Source: an uncultured Geobacteraceae bacterium (GTDB taxonomy: Bacteria > Desulfobacterota > Desulfuromonadia > Geobacterales > Pseudopelobacteraceae). Taken from it: 13,170 nucleotides of DNA. Below the pieces are notes generated by a model, which saw nothing but the letters and a program-made list of their open reading frames with translations, was not told the origin of the DNA and made no database searches. The position numbers and the translations under genes were made by a program. This document shows, in pieces, positions 1 to 5,394 of this stretch. How positions within the stretch are numbered: the stretch's first letter is position 1; each line of letters starts with the position of its first letter. The stretch is taken from NCBI GenBank assembly GCA_903879825.1, contig CAIRND010000260.1:1-13170 (forward strand), written 5' to 3'.

Positions 1-29
1 GCGGAAAATGATCCTTTCTGAACATGATC

Positions 30-49
30 GGGGTGAGTAAAATCACCCC
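30..49 (+). other. Short perfect hairpin just upstream of the sigma-like ORF
   Basis: GGGGTGA (30-36) and TCACCCC (43-49) form a perfect 7-bp stem with a 6-base loop. It ends three bases before the ATG at 53, where a ribosome binding site would be expected. No T-run follows, so it is not a standard terminator. It may mask translation initiation, or be the end of an upstream transcript. Confidence 0.5.
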
Positions 50-52
50 CAA

Positions 53-466
53 ATGGAGGCTCGTTCAAATAGTCTGGAAATCATACAGATTGTTCAAAAT
101 AATCAGAAAATTGAAGGTCAAACAATTCGGAAATCAACAGTAACTCGTGAGCGTATCCGCGCGATTGAGGCGAAAGCACTCAGAAAATTACGTCACCTAA
201 GCAGTTGTAAAAAACTAAAGAGCTTTGTTGACGAGACATCAGAAAATAAACCAAAAGAAGCAACAAATACAAAGGAGGAGGTTGGGCAGAATGTTGAGGC
301 GAAAGCCTTACAAAAGTTGAGGCACCCAAGAAAAAAATCTAGTAAAGAATTAAAAGAAGAAGTAAAGGCCCAAAATCCAGAGGGATCTACTAATAAACCT
401 AACAAAAATGAGGCTAAGTTCAATATGGATCTCTTTAGAGAAACGATGAAGGCTATATTTGGATAA
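53..466 (+). CDS. Small basic protein with two sigma-70 region 4.2-like segments
   Basis: This encodes 137 residues. Residues 28-61 closely resemble the C-terminal region 4.2 of RpoD: TVTRERIRAIEAKALRKLRH followed by KLKSFVD, the usual end of a housekeeping sigma factor. Residues 75-98 repeat part of it: EEVGQ joins directly to NVEAKALQKLRHPRK, as if the turn and the TRERIRQI part were deleted. No sigma regions 2 or 3 are present, so it cannot be a complete sigma factor. The rest is rich in Lys, Glu and Asn and looks unstructured. The start is uncertain: ATG 53 is the first in frame after a stop at 38-40, has no Shine-Dalgarno, and a hairpin abuts it. By inference it could compete for promoter -35 elements or bind regulators that contact region 4; it could also be a decaying rpoD fragment. 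Confidence 0.6.
   Translation: MEARSNSLEIIQIVQNNQKIEGQTIRKSTVTRERIRAIEAKALRKLRHLSSCKKLKSFVDETSENKPKEATNTKEEVGQNVEAKALQKLRHPRKKSSKELKEEVKAQNPEGSTNKPNKNEAKFNMDLFRETMKAIFG
165..306 (+). repeat. Direct repeat inside the sigma-like ORF
   Basis: TTGAGGCGAAAGC occurs at 165-177 and 294-306, in the same reading frame, and the surrounding codons give EAKALRKLRH and EAKALQKLRH. The match indicates an internal duplication of the segment encoding the sigma recognition helix. The bases around it have diverged. Confidence 0.7.
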
Positions 467-481
467 TAGAGTAATGTCATA

Positions 482-799
482 GGATGCTCCCAATACCCTG
501 GGCAGACCTATGCAAATATCGAAGAATCGTTGCAAGGGTCTTTTTGGGGTGTTGTTTATGAAGTTGACAAATCGGACTTTGATATTTGAACAAGAATTAT
601 GAGAAAGGATACGATCCGACTGTCGTTTTCATTGCCATCATGGGATGCACATGCAAGGTAAGGTCGTTTATATCAAAATCGATTGCTAACCCGGCCCCAA
701 CACCAAGAATATCTTGAAATAATTATATCTGGTGCTTCCGAGAAGGGACTGCCGGAATATTATATTGACTCGTTGAGGCAAAACTTAGCACACTTTTAG
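482..799 (+). pseudogene. Gamma-glutamylcyclotransferase-like gene, frameshifted remnant
   Basis: Translated pieces match the AIG2/gamma-glutamylcyclotransferase fold family in the expected order but in different frames. The first, 482-589, includes GSFWGVVYEVDKSDFDI and ends at a TGA. The second begins near 586 in another frame (LNKNYEKGYDPTVV). A short GKVVYIKID piece lies near 651-683 in the third frame. The C-terminal part returns to the first frame from about 692 to the TAG at 797-799, with EYLEIIISGASEKGLP and YYIDSL, typical of the family's end. The N-terminal YGTL motif is missing. Several indels make a working enzyme unlikely. It follows the stop codon of the sigma-like ORF directly, in the same frame, which suggests that a deletion or insertion joined the two. 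Confidence 0.72.
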
Positions 800-817
800 C
801 ATGACAAAGGAGGCAGC

Positions 818-1021
818 ATGGCTACTGCATACATCGGCAACAAAACCCCGCAAAACTTGCAGCGGTGGCATACCGTATTGCTCACACAACAAAAGGAATT
901 CGTTAGGCAAAGAAATAGTAATATTGCGCTGCTCTTAGATGCACTGAAGTTGCTGTTCTGTTGGCCGTGTCATTTTAAACCTTCAAACCGAGTTTTTTTT
1001 GTATTGCCTGTGAAAAGTTGA
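818..1021 (+). CDS. Small protein of unknown function, possibly truncated
   Basis: This encodes 67 residues that I do not recognise. Support comes from a strong ribosome binding site (AAAGGAGG, four bases before ATG 818). The first 44 residues look like ordinary soluble protein (TPQNLQRWHTVLLTQQKEF and so on). The last ~22 residues are hydrophobic and Phe/Cys/Pro-rich, and they overlap the 3' end of the opposite-strand gene at 975-1214. This suggests that the native reading frame was cut off by a rearrangement near 950-975 and now runs into foreign sequence. Either a small real gene or the 5' remnant of a longer one. Confidence 0.42.
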   Translation: MATAYIGNKTPQNLQRWHTVLLTQQKEFVRQRNSNIALLLDALKLLFCWPCHFKPSNRVFFVLPVKS

Positions 1022-1214
1022 CCTTCCCGTTCCATGCCGATGTTTTTACACTGGCAATAACCCCCGGTTGCGCCGCCGCCTTTTCCGTACGGGGTTCTGT
1101 TGAGCGGGTTATGGTGCTGTTTGAGCCGCTGCGGCCAGCGTTGTTAGCGTACCAAAAATGGAGGTAACTGCCGTCGTCGAGCTGAATTGTTTTGGGTGAA
1201 TGTCCGATAATCAT
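975..1214 (-). CDS. 79-aa hypothetical protein of the leftward island cassette
   Basis: The start at 1214 is chosen because GGAGG precedes this ATG by six bases; the frame stays open upstream to 1559, but that part overlaps the preceding gene and carries no ribosome site. The protein opens with MIIGHSPKTIQLDDGSYLHF, compatible with a small beta-rich fold. It then has a Ser/Thr/Ala-rich linker and ends KVNFSQAIQKKLGLKV, probably a helix. No family is recognised. It is the last gene of the leftward set, about 185 bases after the DUF7673-like gene; that gap has only small GC-rich hairpins (around 1246-1280) and no clear gene. Confidence 0.55.
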   Translation of the reverse strand: MIIGHSPKTIQLDDGSYLHFWYANNAGRSGSNSTITRSTEPRTEKAAAQPGVIASVKTSAWNGKVNFSQAIQKKLGLKV

Positions 1215-1398
1215 GTATGCCTCCGTATTGGTTGGTGGTTGACTTCGCCGCCTAGTGGCGAGTGCCGCTTTCGCGGCCCCCGTCAGGCCTGGTCGGTTAT
1301 ACTGGGCAATCAAAAATGAGGCATAACCGGCGGGGAGATGCCTCACGTTTTTCTCCTGGGTTTTAAATAGCAAACTGTTTAAAGAGCCTGCGCATTTT

Positions 1399-1827
1399 CT
1401 ACCCTTTACAGCGGCATACCCTTCCCGTTTTCTTGCAATAATTACATGGCGTTGCCTCCACTTCATCGTCATGATCATCGTAGATTTTCCCCCGACCCCT
1501 ACAAACCGGGCAATTAACTTTGCCAATGTTTTCGAGCCGGAGATTTGGCCACCTGTCATAGAGATTGTAGAAAATTTGCTTTCCGTTTTGTATCAGAATA
1601 TGAGGCTCAATTCGCAACTCAGACCGACCCCGAATAACCATGATCGCTGCGTCGTACAAGTCAGCGTCCAGCCCTGATAATTCAGGTATTGATAGGAAAA
1701 ATTCGCCCCCGTTATAGGCTGACAGGAGTACCTGCGCGCAGCGGTATGACTGTCCGGTGTCGCTTTTTGCAACTGGCACAAGTTTGCTGACAGCGTCAGC
1801 ATAGTTATCAACTGTGATTTTTTTCAT
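1399..1827 (-). CDS. DUF7673-like protein with a DnaJ-type zinc-binding tail
   Basis: This encodes 142 residues. The N-terminal ~100 residues resemble the DUF7673 family found in plasmids and integrated elements (LVPVAKSDTGQSYRCAQVLLSAYNGG, where 'ArgDTGQs..vA..LL' is the family hallmark). This assignment is from memory. The tail has two Cys pairs, CPVC (106 and 109, then RGRG) and CNYC (128 and 131, then KKTGR), plus Cys138 and Cys140. These resemble the CxxCxGxG zinc repeats of DnaJ. A role in nucleic-acid or protein binding is plausible but not shown. AAGGAG lies ten bases before ATG 1827, and the gene starts two bases after the stop of the 24-aa ORF, so translation is likely coupled. Confidence 0.65.
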   Translation of the reverse strand: MKKITVDNYADAVSKLVPVAKSDTGQSYRCAQVLLSAYNGGEFFLSIPELSGLDADLYDAAIMVIRGRSELRIEPHILIQNGKQIFYNLYDRWPNLRLENIGKVNCPVCRGRGKIYDDHDDEVEATPCNYCKKTGRVCRCKG

Positions 1828-1829
1828 AA

Positions 1830-1904
1830 TCAGATCTCTCCTTTTTTTGGGTATGTATTTATAAAACGGGCCGGATGCTTTCTAGACGAAGGTGTCATTT
1901 CCAT
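1830..1904 (-). CDS. 24-aa mini-ORF upstream of the DUF7673-like gene
   Basis: The ATG at 1904 is preceded by AGGAG about eight bases away. The frame runs 24 codons to a TGA at 1830-1832, leaving TGATTATG at the junction with the next gene. The peptide contains PARFINTYPKKGEI and is basic. The Shine-Dalgarno of the next gene lies inside this ORF. It may be a leader peptide that couples translation, or a small protein; no family is recognised. Confidence 0.45.
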   Translation of the reverse strand: MEMTPSSRKHPARFINTYPKKGEI

Positions 1905-1958
1905 TGTGAACTCTCCTGTAAAAATATGTGCCAATCGGCGTGTTAGAACTGCGTTGAC

Positions 1959-1974
1959 AGCCTTTCGCAAGGCT
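1959..1974. other. Small perfect hairpin between cassette genes
   Basis: AGCCTT and AAGGCT form a 6-bp stem with the stable tetraloop-sized TCGC between them. It lies in the 99-base gap between the HTH gene and the mini-ORF. There is no T-run on either strand, so termination is doubtful. Confidence 0.35.
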
Positions 1975-2003
1975 CGGGCCATCGCGGATTTTCGTCGGCG
2001 ATG

Positions 2004-2261
2004 CTAGCTACTGTTCATAAATGCAAGTACTGCCAGTCGCGAATAGCGCAACGTGAGCCTTTTGTGCTCTCCGTTCTGCAGCACTTTTTTGCAATATGGC
2101 AAAACTGGAGGCAATTGGATGCCAGCGCGGCGGTAGCGGTAAGCTGTCATTTTTGCAATGCCGATGATCTGGCACATCTCCCGCTCGTCGACGACGTCGC
2201 TCAGTAACAACTGCCCGGAAGCTTGTGGCAAATGGTGCTTCCATATGGTTTTTTGATGCAA
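2004..2261 (-). CDS. Excisionase/AlpA-like helix-turn-helix DNA-binding protein
   Basis: This encodes 85 residues. Residues 25-46 (DEREMCQIIGIAKMTAYRYRRAG) form a winged-helix/MerR-like HTH, followed by LPPV and a C-terminal LTLRYSRLAVLAFM. This is the usual layout of AlpA/excisionase proteins, where a Tyr-Arg-X-X-D/A strand precedes the last helix. Such proteins control excision or early promoters of phages and integrative elements. The start is taken as TTG 2261, six bases after AGGGGG; the frame is open only a little further upstream and has no ATG there. An overlapping frame (2008-2340) lacks these features. It is transcribed divergently from the XRE-type regulator, a typical phage-like switch. 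Confidence 0.72.
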   Translation of the reverse strand: MHQKTIWKHHLPQASGQLLLSDVVDEREMCQIIGIAKMTAYRYRRAGIQLPPVLPYCKKVLQNGEHKRLTLRYSRLAVLAFMNSS

Positions 2262-2384
2262 AATGCACCCCCTTATTTTTGTCTCCTATATTGTTACATA
2301 AAAAAATAATAAAGCAAGTAACCCGCATAATAGTTGACATATATTGTCTCGTATGTTGTTATGCAAGTACGAACAGGGGGGGGT
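2262..2384. promoter_or_regulatory. Divergent control region between the HTH gene and the XRE regulator
   Basis: On the + strand a -35 TTGACA (2334-2339) is followed, 17 bases later, by TGTTAT (2357-2362), a fair -10. A GGGGGGGG ribosome site precedes ATG 2385. TATATTGT occurs on both sides of the region (about 2287 and 2340), possible operator half-sites. The leftward promoter is AT-rich but no clear -35/-10 pair can be chosen. Confidence 0.5.
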
Positions 2385-3146
2385 ATGAACACAGCTAAAA
2401 TTGCACGGTGCCTCGCAGGATTGTCAGCAGCGCAGCTCGCCGAAAGGCTTAAGATTGCTCGAACGAGCGTAATACGGCTAGAACAACAGGAACAGCTGTC
2501 AGCCAGTCAGGTGGAGCGATTTGCAGCCGCAACCGGTATGCCTATGAGCTTATTGCGAGGGGAGGGTTTCAAAGGGCTCACTGTGGCGCGTCCAGGACGC
2601 TTTATCGGGGTGGACGCAGGACGAAAGGCTTACGACTTTTTGGCGGAGATTTTGCCGGCTATTGTTGGCGGTGCGCGTATATGGAAGCTTAAAGGTGGGA
2701 GCCGCAGTGCTGAGATAGCCAGCACGGAGGACTATTGCCTCGTTCTACTATCTGCCGAAAATGTGTCACTATTGCCAGAAAGTCGGCGCGTAACGATTAA
2801 CGTGTCGGACAAGTTACTGATGAGCGCTTTTGAGAGTGATTCAGCTATTTCCGCTTTGCTCGCGATGGCTGATCTATTTTCATTCTCGCCGATTGCCCGC
2901 CGCGTCACAACAGCTGTGCTGGAAATTAGGACAGCCGATGAGCGCGGTGCTGTGGATATGGTAATGTCCGCCGTGGAAAGTATGAGGATTGCAGGTCACG
3001 ATGTGTCAGTACAGGTAAAATCAGTTGTTGATAGCGTATGGGAATTCCGCACCAAGTCGGCCACTGATTCCGATCGAAGCGTAGGATACGAGAAGGGATA
3101 CGAAAAACTATTATACACAAAAAAAGGACTTATGCAGCCTGCATAA
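2385..3146 (+). CDS. XRE-family transcriptional regulator, CI-like
   Basis: This encodes 253 residues from ATG 2385, chosen for the long G-run ribosome site next to it; the frame is open 17 codons further up to a TTG, but that TTG is the promoter -35. Residues 1-55 are a Cro/CI-type HTH (LSAAQLAERLKIARTSVIRLEQ, then LSASQVERFAAATGMPMSLL). The remaining ~195 residues match nothing I recognise and show no Ser-Lys peptidase site, so it is not an ordinary LexA/CI self-cleaving repressor. Its position opposite an excisionase-like gene suggests that it holds the element in a quiescent state. The last codons lie inside a terminator hairpin. Confidence 0.7.
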   Translation: MNTAKIARCLAGLSAAQLAERLKIARTSVIRLEQQEQLSASQVERFAAATGMPMSLLRGEGFKGLTVARPGRFIGVDAGRKAYDFLAEILPAIVGGARIWKLKGGSRSAEIASTEDYCLVLLSAENVSLLPESRRVTINVSDKLLMSAFESDSAISALLAMADLFSFSPIARRVTTAVLEIRTADERGAVDMVMSAVESMRIAGHDVSVQVKSVVDSVWEFRTKSATDSDRSVGYEKGYEKLLYTKKGLMQPA

Positions 3147-3161
3147 GTCCATGTTTTATTT
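3126..3161 (+). terminator. Rho-independent terminator of the XRE regulator
   Basis: GGACTTATGCA (3126-3136) and TGCATAAGTCC (3140-3150) form a perfect 11-bp stem with a 3-base loop, followed by a T-rich tail (3153-3161). An A-run sits before the stem, so it could also stop transcription from the right. The stop codon of the regulator (3144-3146) lies in the stem. Confidence 0.8.
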
Positions 3162-3435
3162 GGCGTCCCCGAGCGGACGCACTGCGAACTTTTTAACGGT
3201 GGCACCGGTTTAAATCCTATCTCATACTTTGAACCAATTCCGCATTGTCCGCTTTCATAGTGTCAAATTTTTTAAGTCAATTTCACCTTCTAGGGCTGGC
3301 GCCATGGTATTTCTACTTGCTCTGTCCGGCAAACCCTCGTAGTTATCATGAAATACAGGATGCACGCTCAATGTCCTTTGGAATCAGCCATACAAATACT
3401 TATATAACTACCTGTTACTAATTGATAAATATGCA
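3162..3435. other. Gene-free stretch between the XRE regulator and the AbiE operon
   Basis: No convincing reading frame is present on either strand. The only structure seen is a small hairpin, GCGTCC (3163-3168) and GGACGC (3175-3180), six bases apart. The remainder is AT-rich and otherwise featureless up to the abiE promoter. Confidence 0.5.
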
Positions 3436-3487
3436 TTGACTGTTACTTTATCTTGGTATATATCTATATGTACCAAGATAAAGTAAC
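3436..3487 (+). promoter_or_regulatory. abiE promoter overlaid by a long palindromic operator
   Basis: TTGACT (3436-3441) and TATATC (3459-3464) are 17 bases apart and form the promoter. GTTACTTTATCTTGGTA (3442-3458) fills that spacer exactly, and its perfect 17-bp inverted copy lies at 3471-3487. The 12 bases between are themselves nearly self-complementary, giving a 46-bp quasi-palindrome centred at about 3464. A repressor bound here would block RNA polymerase. AbiEi antitoxins are known to repress their own operons through inverted repeats, so AbiEi is the likely ligand. The right arm would be in the 5' untranslated RNA. Confidence 0.8.
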
Positions 3488-3497
3488 GGATACGCGT

Positions 3498-4106
3498 ATG
3501 AAAAGCCTAAATATGAAGCAAAGCAAAGTTATTTCACTACTTAAAAACAAGGGGATAATTCGCCCGCGTGACCTTGATACTTTTAAGGTATCTCGAGAGA
3601 TGCTGCGGCGTCTTTGCCAAAGTGGTGTGGTTCAGCGCATCGGTCACGGTCTCTACCGCCTGCCGATTGCGCCGATATCCGAGCATTATTCGCTTGCTGA
3701 GGCCTGTGCATCTGTTCCGGCAGGGGTAGTCTGCCTGCTGTCGGCGCTTCGCTTTCACGGGTTGACGACGCAGGCGCCTCATGAGGTTTGGATTGCTGTG
3801 GATACCAAGGGCTATGTACCTAAAATGGTTCTTCCGGTCCGTTTCGTCAGGTTCTCCGGCGCGGCGATGACGGAGGGCGTTGAGATTCATAAAGTTGAAG
3901 GGGTTAAAGTAAAAGTATACTGTCCAGCCAAGACGGTTGCCGACTGTTTCAAATATCGCAACAAGATTGGTCTTGATGTGGCGCTTGAGGCGCTGCGTGA
4001 AAGCCAGCGTGCCGGTGTCTGTACCGTTGATGAACTGTGGCATTATGCAAAAATATGCCGTGTTGGTGTTGTGATGAGGCCATACATGGAGGCGTTAACG
4101 ATATGA
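3498..4106 (+). CDS. abiEi: AbiEi-family antitoxin of a type IV toxin-antitoxin system
   Basis: This encodes 202 residues. The N-terminal winged helix matches AbiEi: QSKVISLLKNKGIIRPRDL, then SREMLRRLCQSGVVQRIGHGLYRLP. The middle part (AEACASVPAGVVCLLSALRFHGLT, then VWIAV) and the later VKVYCPAKTVADCFKYRNKIG are also typical. The family binds DNA and represses its own operon, and it counteracts the AbiEii toxin without a direct complex. ATG 3498 is preferred; the frame is open from 3453, but that part is the operator and promoter, and ATG 3513 is a later alternative. No strong ribosome site is seen. The gene overlaps the toxin start (ATGA). Confidence 0.85.
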   Translation: MKSLNMKQSKVISLLKNKGIIRPRDLDTFKVSREMLRRLCQSGVVQRIGHGLYRLPIAPISEHYSLAEACASVPAGVVCLLSALRFHGLTTQAPHEVWIAVDTKGYVPKMVLPVRFVRFSGAAMTEGVEIHKVEGVKVKVYCPAKTVADCFKYRNKIGLDVALEALRESQRAGVCTVDELWHYAKICRVGVVMRPYMEALTI

Positions 4107-5026
4107 CAAAAAGAAACAGGAGTAATACTGCTGCATCGGTTCGGCAGCGGCTACTCAATAAGTCGCGGGAGAGTCATACTGACTTCAACCTGATACTGAC
4201 TCGCTACGGTCTTGAACGCTTCTTGTATCGGCTGAGTCGGTCGGCGTATGGTGCCAGGTTTATACTGAAGGGTGCCATGCTTTTTCCGTTGTGGGGTGTC
4301 TATAGCTTCAGATCAACTCGTGATATTGATCTGCTGGGTTTTGGTGACAATGACATACAGGCGCTGGAAGACGTTTTTCGAGAGATGTGCCAAGTTGAGG
4401 TTGAGGACGACGGAATCCTCTTTAACAAGGACAGCGTCAAGGCCGAGGACATACGAGACCAGCTGGAGTATGGCGGTACGCGCATCCGTTTTACGGCTGA
4501 CCTTGCCGGTGCTCTTATTAGTTTGCAGGTAGATATCGGTTTCGGCGACGCCGTAACGCCGGAGGCTGTTGAAGCAGCTTTTCCAACGATGCTTGACCAT
4601 CCGGCACCGCACCTGAGAGTGTACCCTCCAGAAACAGTGATAGCCGAAAAGTTTCAGGCAATGGTAAAGCTCGGCATCGCCAACAGCCGGATGAAAGACT
4701 TTTACGATATGTGGATTATAAGCGGTATGTTTGATTTTGACGGCACTACATTGTCAACAGCACTTGCGCGTACCTTCGAGAGAAGAAACACGCCGCTGCC
4801 GATGTCGGTGCCATTGGCCCTGACAGACGAGTTTTCAAAGGACACGCAGAAGGTTCGCCAATGGGGAGCTTTTCTGAACAGGTCCGCATTACAGGTTGAT
4901 ACTGACCTGCAAGGTGTGGTAAAAATTATAACCGATTTTGTTATGCCCCCTATTGTGGCGCGTTGCAGCGGAGAGAGTTTTAATTCATCGTGGCGTGCCG
5001 GTGGTCCGTGGAAAAAAGCAAGTTGA
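4103..5026 (+). CDS. abiEii: AbiEii-family nucleotidyltransferase toxin
   Basis: This encodes 307 residues from ATG 4103, which overlaps the antitoxin stop (ATGA) and has GGAGG ten bases upstream. Nucleotidyltransferase motifs are intact: LKGAML near 55-60, then RSTRDIDLLG with metal-binding Asp74 and Asp76, LQVDIGFGD with Asp144, and AEKFQAMVKLG...RMKDFYD with Glu182, Lys183, Lys198 and Asp199. AbiEii toxins transfer nucleotides and arrest growth, which gives abortive phage infection. The length is normal for the family and no frameshift is seen. The pair lies at the element's right end, a common place for defence and maintenance modules. Confidence 0.88.
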   Translation: MTKRNRSNTAASVRQRLLNKSRESHTDFNLILTRYGLERFLYRLSRSAYGARFILKGAMLFPLWGVYSFRSTRDIDLLGFGDNDIQALEDVFREMCQVEVEDDGILFNKDSVKAEDIRDQLEYGGTRIRFTADLAGALISLQVDIGFGDAVTPEAVEAAFPTMLDHPAPHLRVYPPETVIAEKFQAMVKLGIANSRMKDFYDMWIISGMFDFDGTTLSTALARTFERRNTPLPMSVPLALTDEFSKDTQKVRQWGAFLNRSALQVDTDLQGVVKIITDFVMPPIVARCSGESFNSSWRAGGPWKKAS

Positions 5027-5031
5027 AATGG

Positions 5032-5053
5032 TCGTGTGTCATATCGTGTGTCA
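5032..5053 (+). repeat. Short direct repeat near the island end
   Basis: TCGTGTGTCA occurs at 5032-5041 and again at 5044-5053, a 12-base period, just after the AbiEii stop. Paired short direct repeats near an attachment site are what integrase arm-type sites look like, but there is no independent proof. The rest of 5054-5168 is AT-rich and holds three TTTGAT copies and no gene. Confidence 0.35.
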
Positions 5054-5168
5054 GTGACCTACGGCATCTAAGGGTAAATTGCGGTAACTGATGAAATAGT
5101 GAAATTGCTTAACTGTTTGATTTTCTTTGATATTGGTACGTTTTGTTACTTTATGATACGCTTTGATT

Positions 5169-5184
5169 GTCCGTAAATACGGAC
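5169..5184. repeat. Palindrome abutting the tRNA fragment
   Basis: GTCCGTA and TACGGAC form a perfect inverted repeat with two bases between them, and it ends at the first base of the anticodon-loop remnant. The sequence is not that of a tRNA anticodon stem: the 3' stem GCCTG would need CAGGC. It therefore probably belongs to the element and may be a core-type integrase site. Confidence 0.45.
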
Positions 5185-5228
5185 TCCGAAGCCTGGGGTC
5201 GTGAGTTCGAATCTCATACCGCCCACCA
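5184..5228 (+). tRNA. Partial tRNA-Arg(CCG), 3' fragment; probable island attachment site
   Basis: The sequence has the anticodon loop CTCCGAA (5184-5190, anticodon CCG), 3' anticodon stem GCCTG, variable loop GGGTC and T-arm GTGAG-TTCGAAT-CTCAT. It ends with acceptor strand ACCGCCC, discriminator A and encoded CCA at 5226-5228. The 5' acceptor strand GGGCGGT and a proper D-arm are absent upstream, and the anticodon stem has no partner. It is therefore a 3' remnant, not a working tRNA. Tyrosine recombinases often cross over in the anticodon loop; the element then restores the tRNA at its other end and leaves such a remnant. The element lies to the left. Confidence 0.85.
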
Positions 5229-5233
5229 ATAAT

Positions 5234-5276
5234 AACAGGCACTTGCAAATACATTTTGCAGGTGCCTGTTTTGTTT
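5234..5276 (+). terminator. tRNA-Arg terminator
   Basis: AACAGGCACTTGCAAA (5234-5249) pairs with TTTGCAGGTGCCTGTT (5255-5270) with only one G-T wobble and a 5-base loop. T-rich sequence follows (5269-5276). It is six bases after the CCA end and presumably belonged to the original tRNA gene. It now insulates the lipoprotein gene from the island. Confidence 0.85.
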
Positions 5277-5394
5277 ATATCTCCATAGAGTAAGCTTACA
5301 GGGTCAGTCATATCAAAATACGACGGTAAGTTTTCGGTTTCTCATACTATATCGATAAGATTTCAAGGGCCGTTCTCTTTGTCGAAATAACAAG

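Noticed and set aside
2..40. Short open stretch ending MILSEHDRGE at a TAA, possible end of an upstream gene
   Set aside because: Only 12 codons are visible and no family can be recognised.
1215..1559. N-terminal extension of the 79-aa protein up to 1559
   Set aside because: It overlaps the DUF7673-like gene in another frame, has no ribosome site, and ATG 1214 has a good one.
2008..2340. 110-aa frame on the - strand overlapping the excisionase-like gene
   Set aside because: It is Arg-rich and without domain signs; the overlapping frame has the HTH and the better ribosome site.
3163..3180. GCGTCC/GGACGC hairpin with nearby GAGCGG as a possible tRNA piece
   Set aside because: No T-arm, anticodon arm or CCA end can be built around it.
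3453..3497. Longer start for AbiEi at TTG 3453
   Set aside because: This part is the promoter and operator, so it would not be in the mRNA.
3537..4043. 168-aa frame opposite abiEi
   Set aside because: A shadow of the AbiEi coding sequence with no recognisable motifs.
5051..5311. 86-aa reading frame on the - strand with RYEIRTHDPRLRSPY
   Set aside because: This is the antisense translation of a tRNA 3' end, a well-known false protein signature; it also runs through the terminator.
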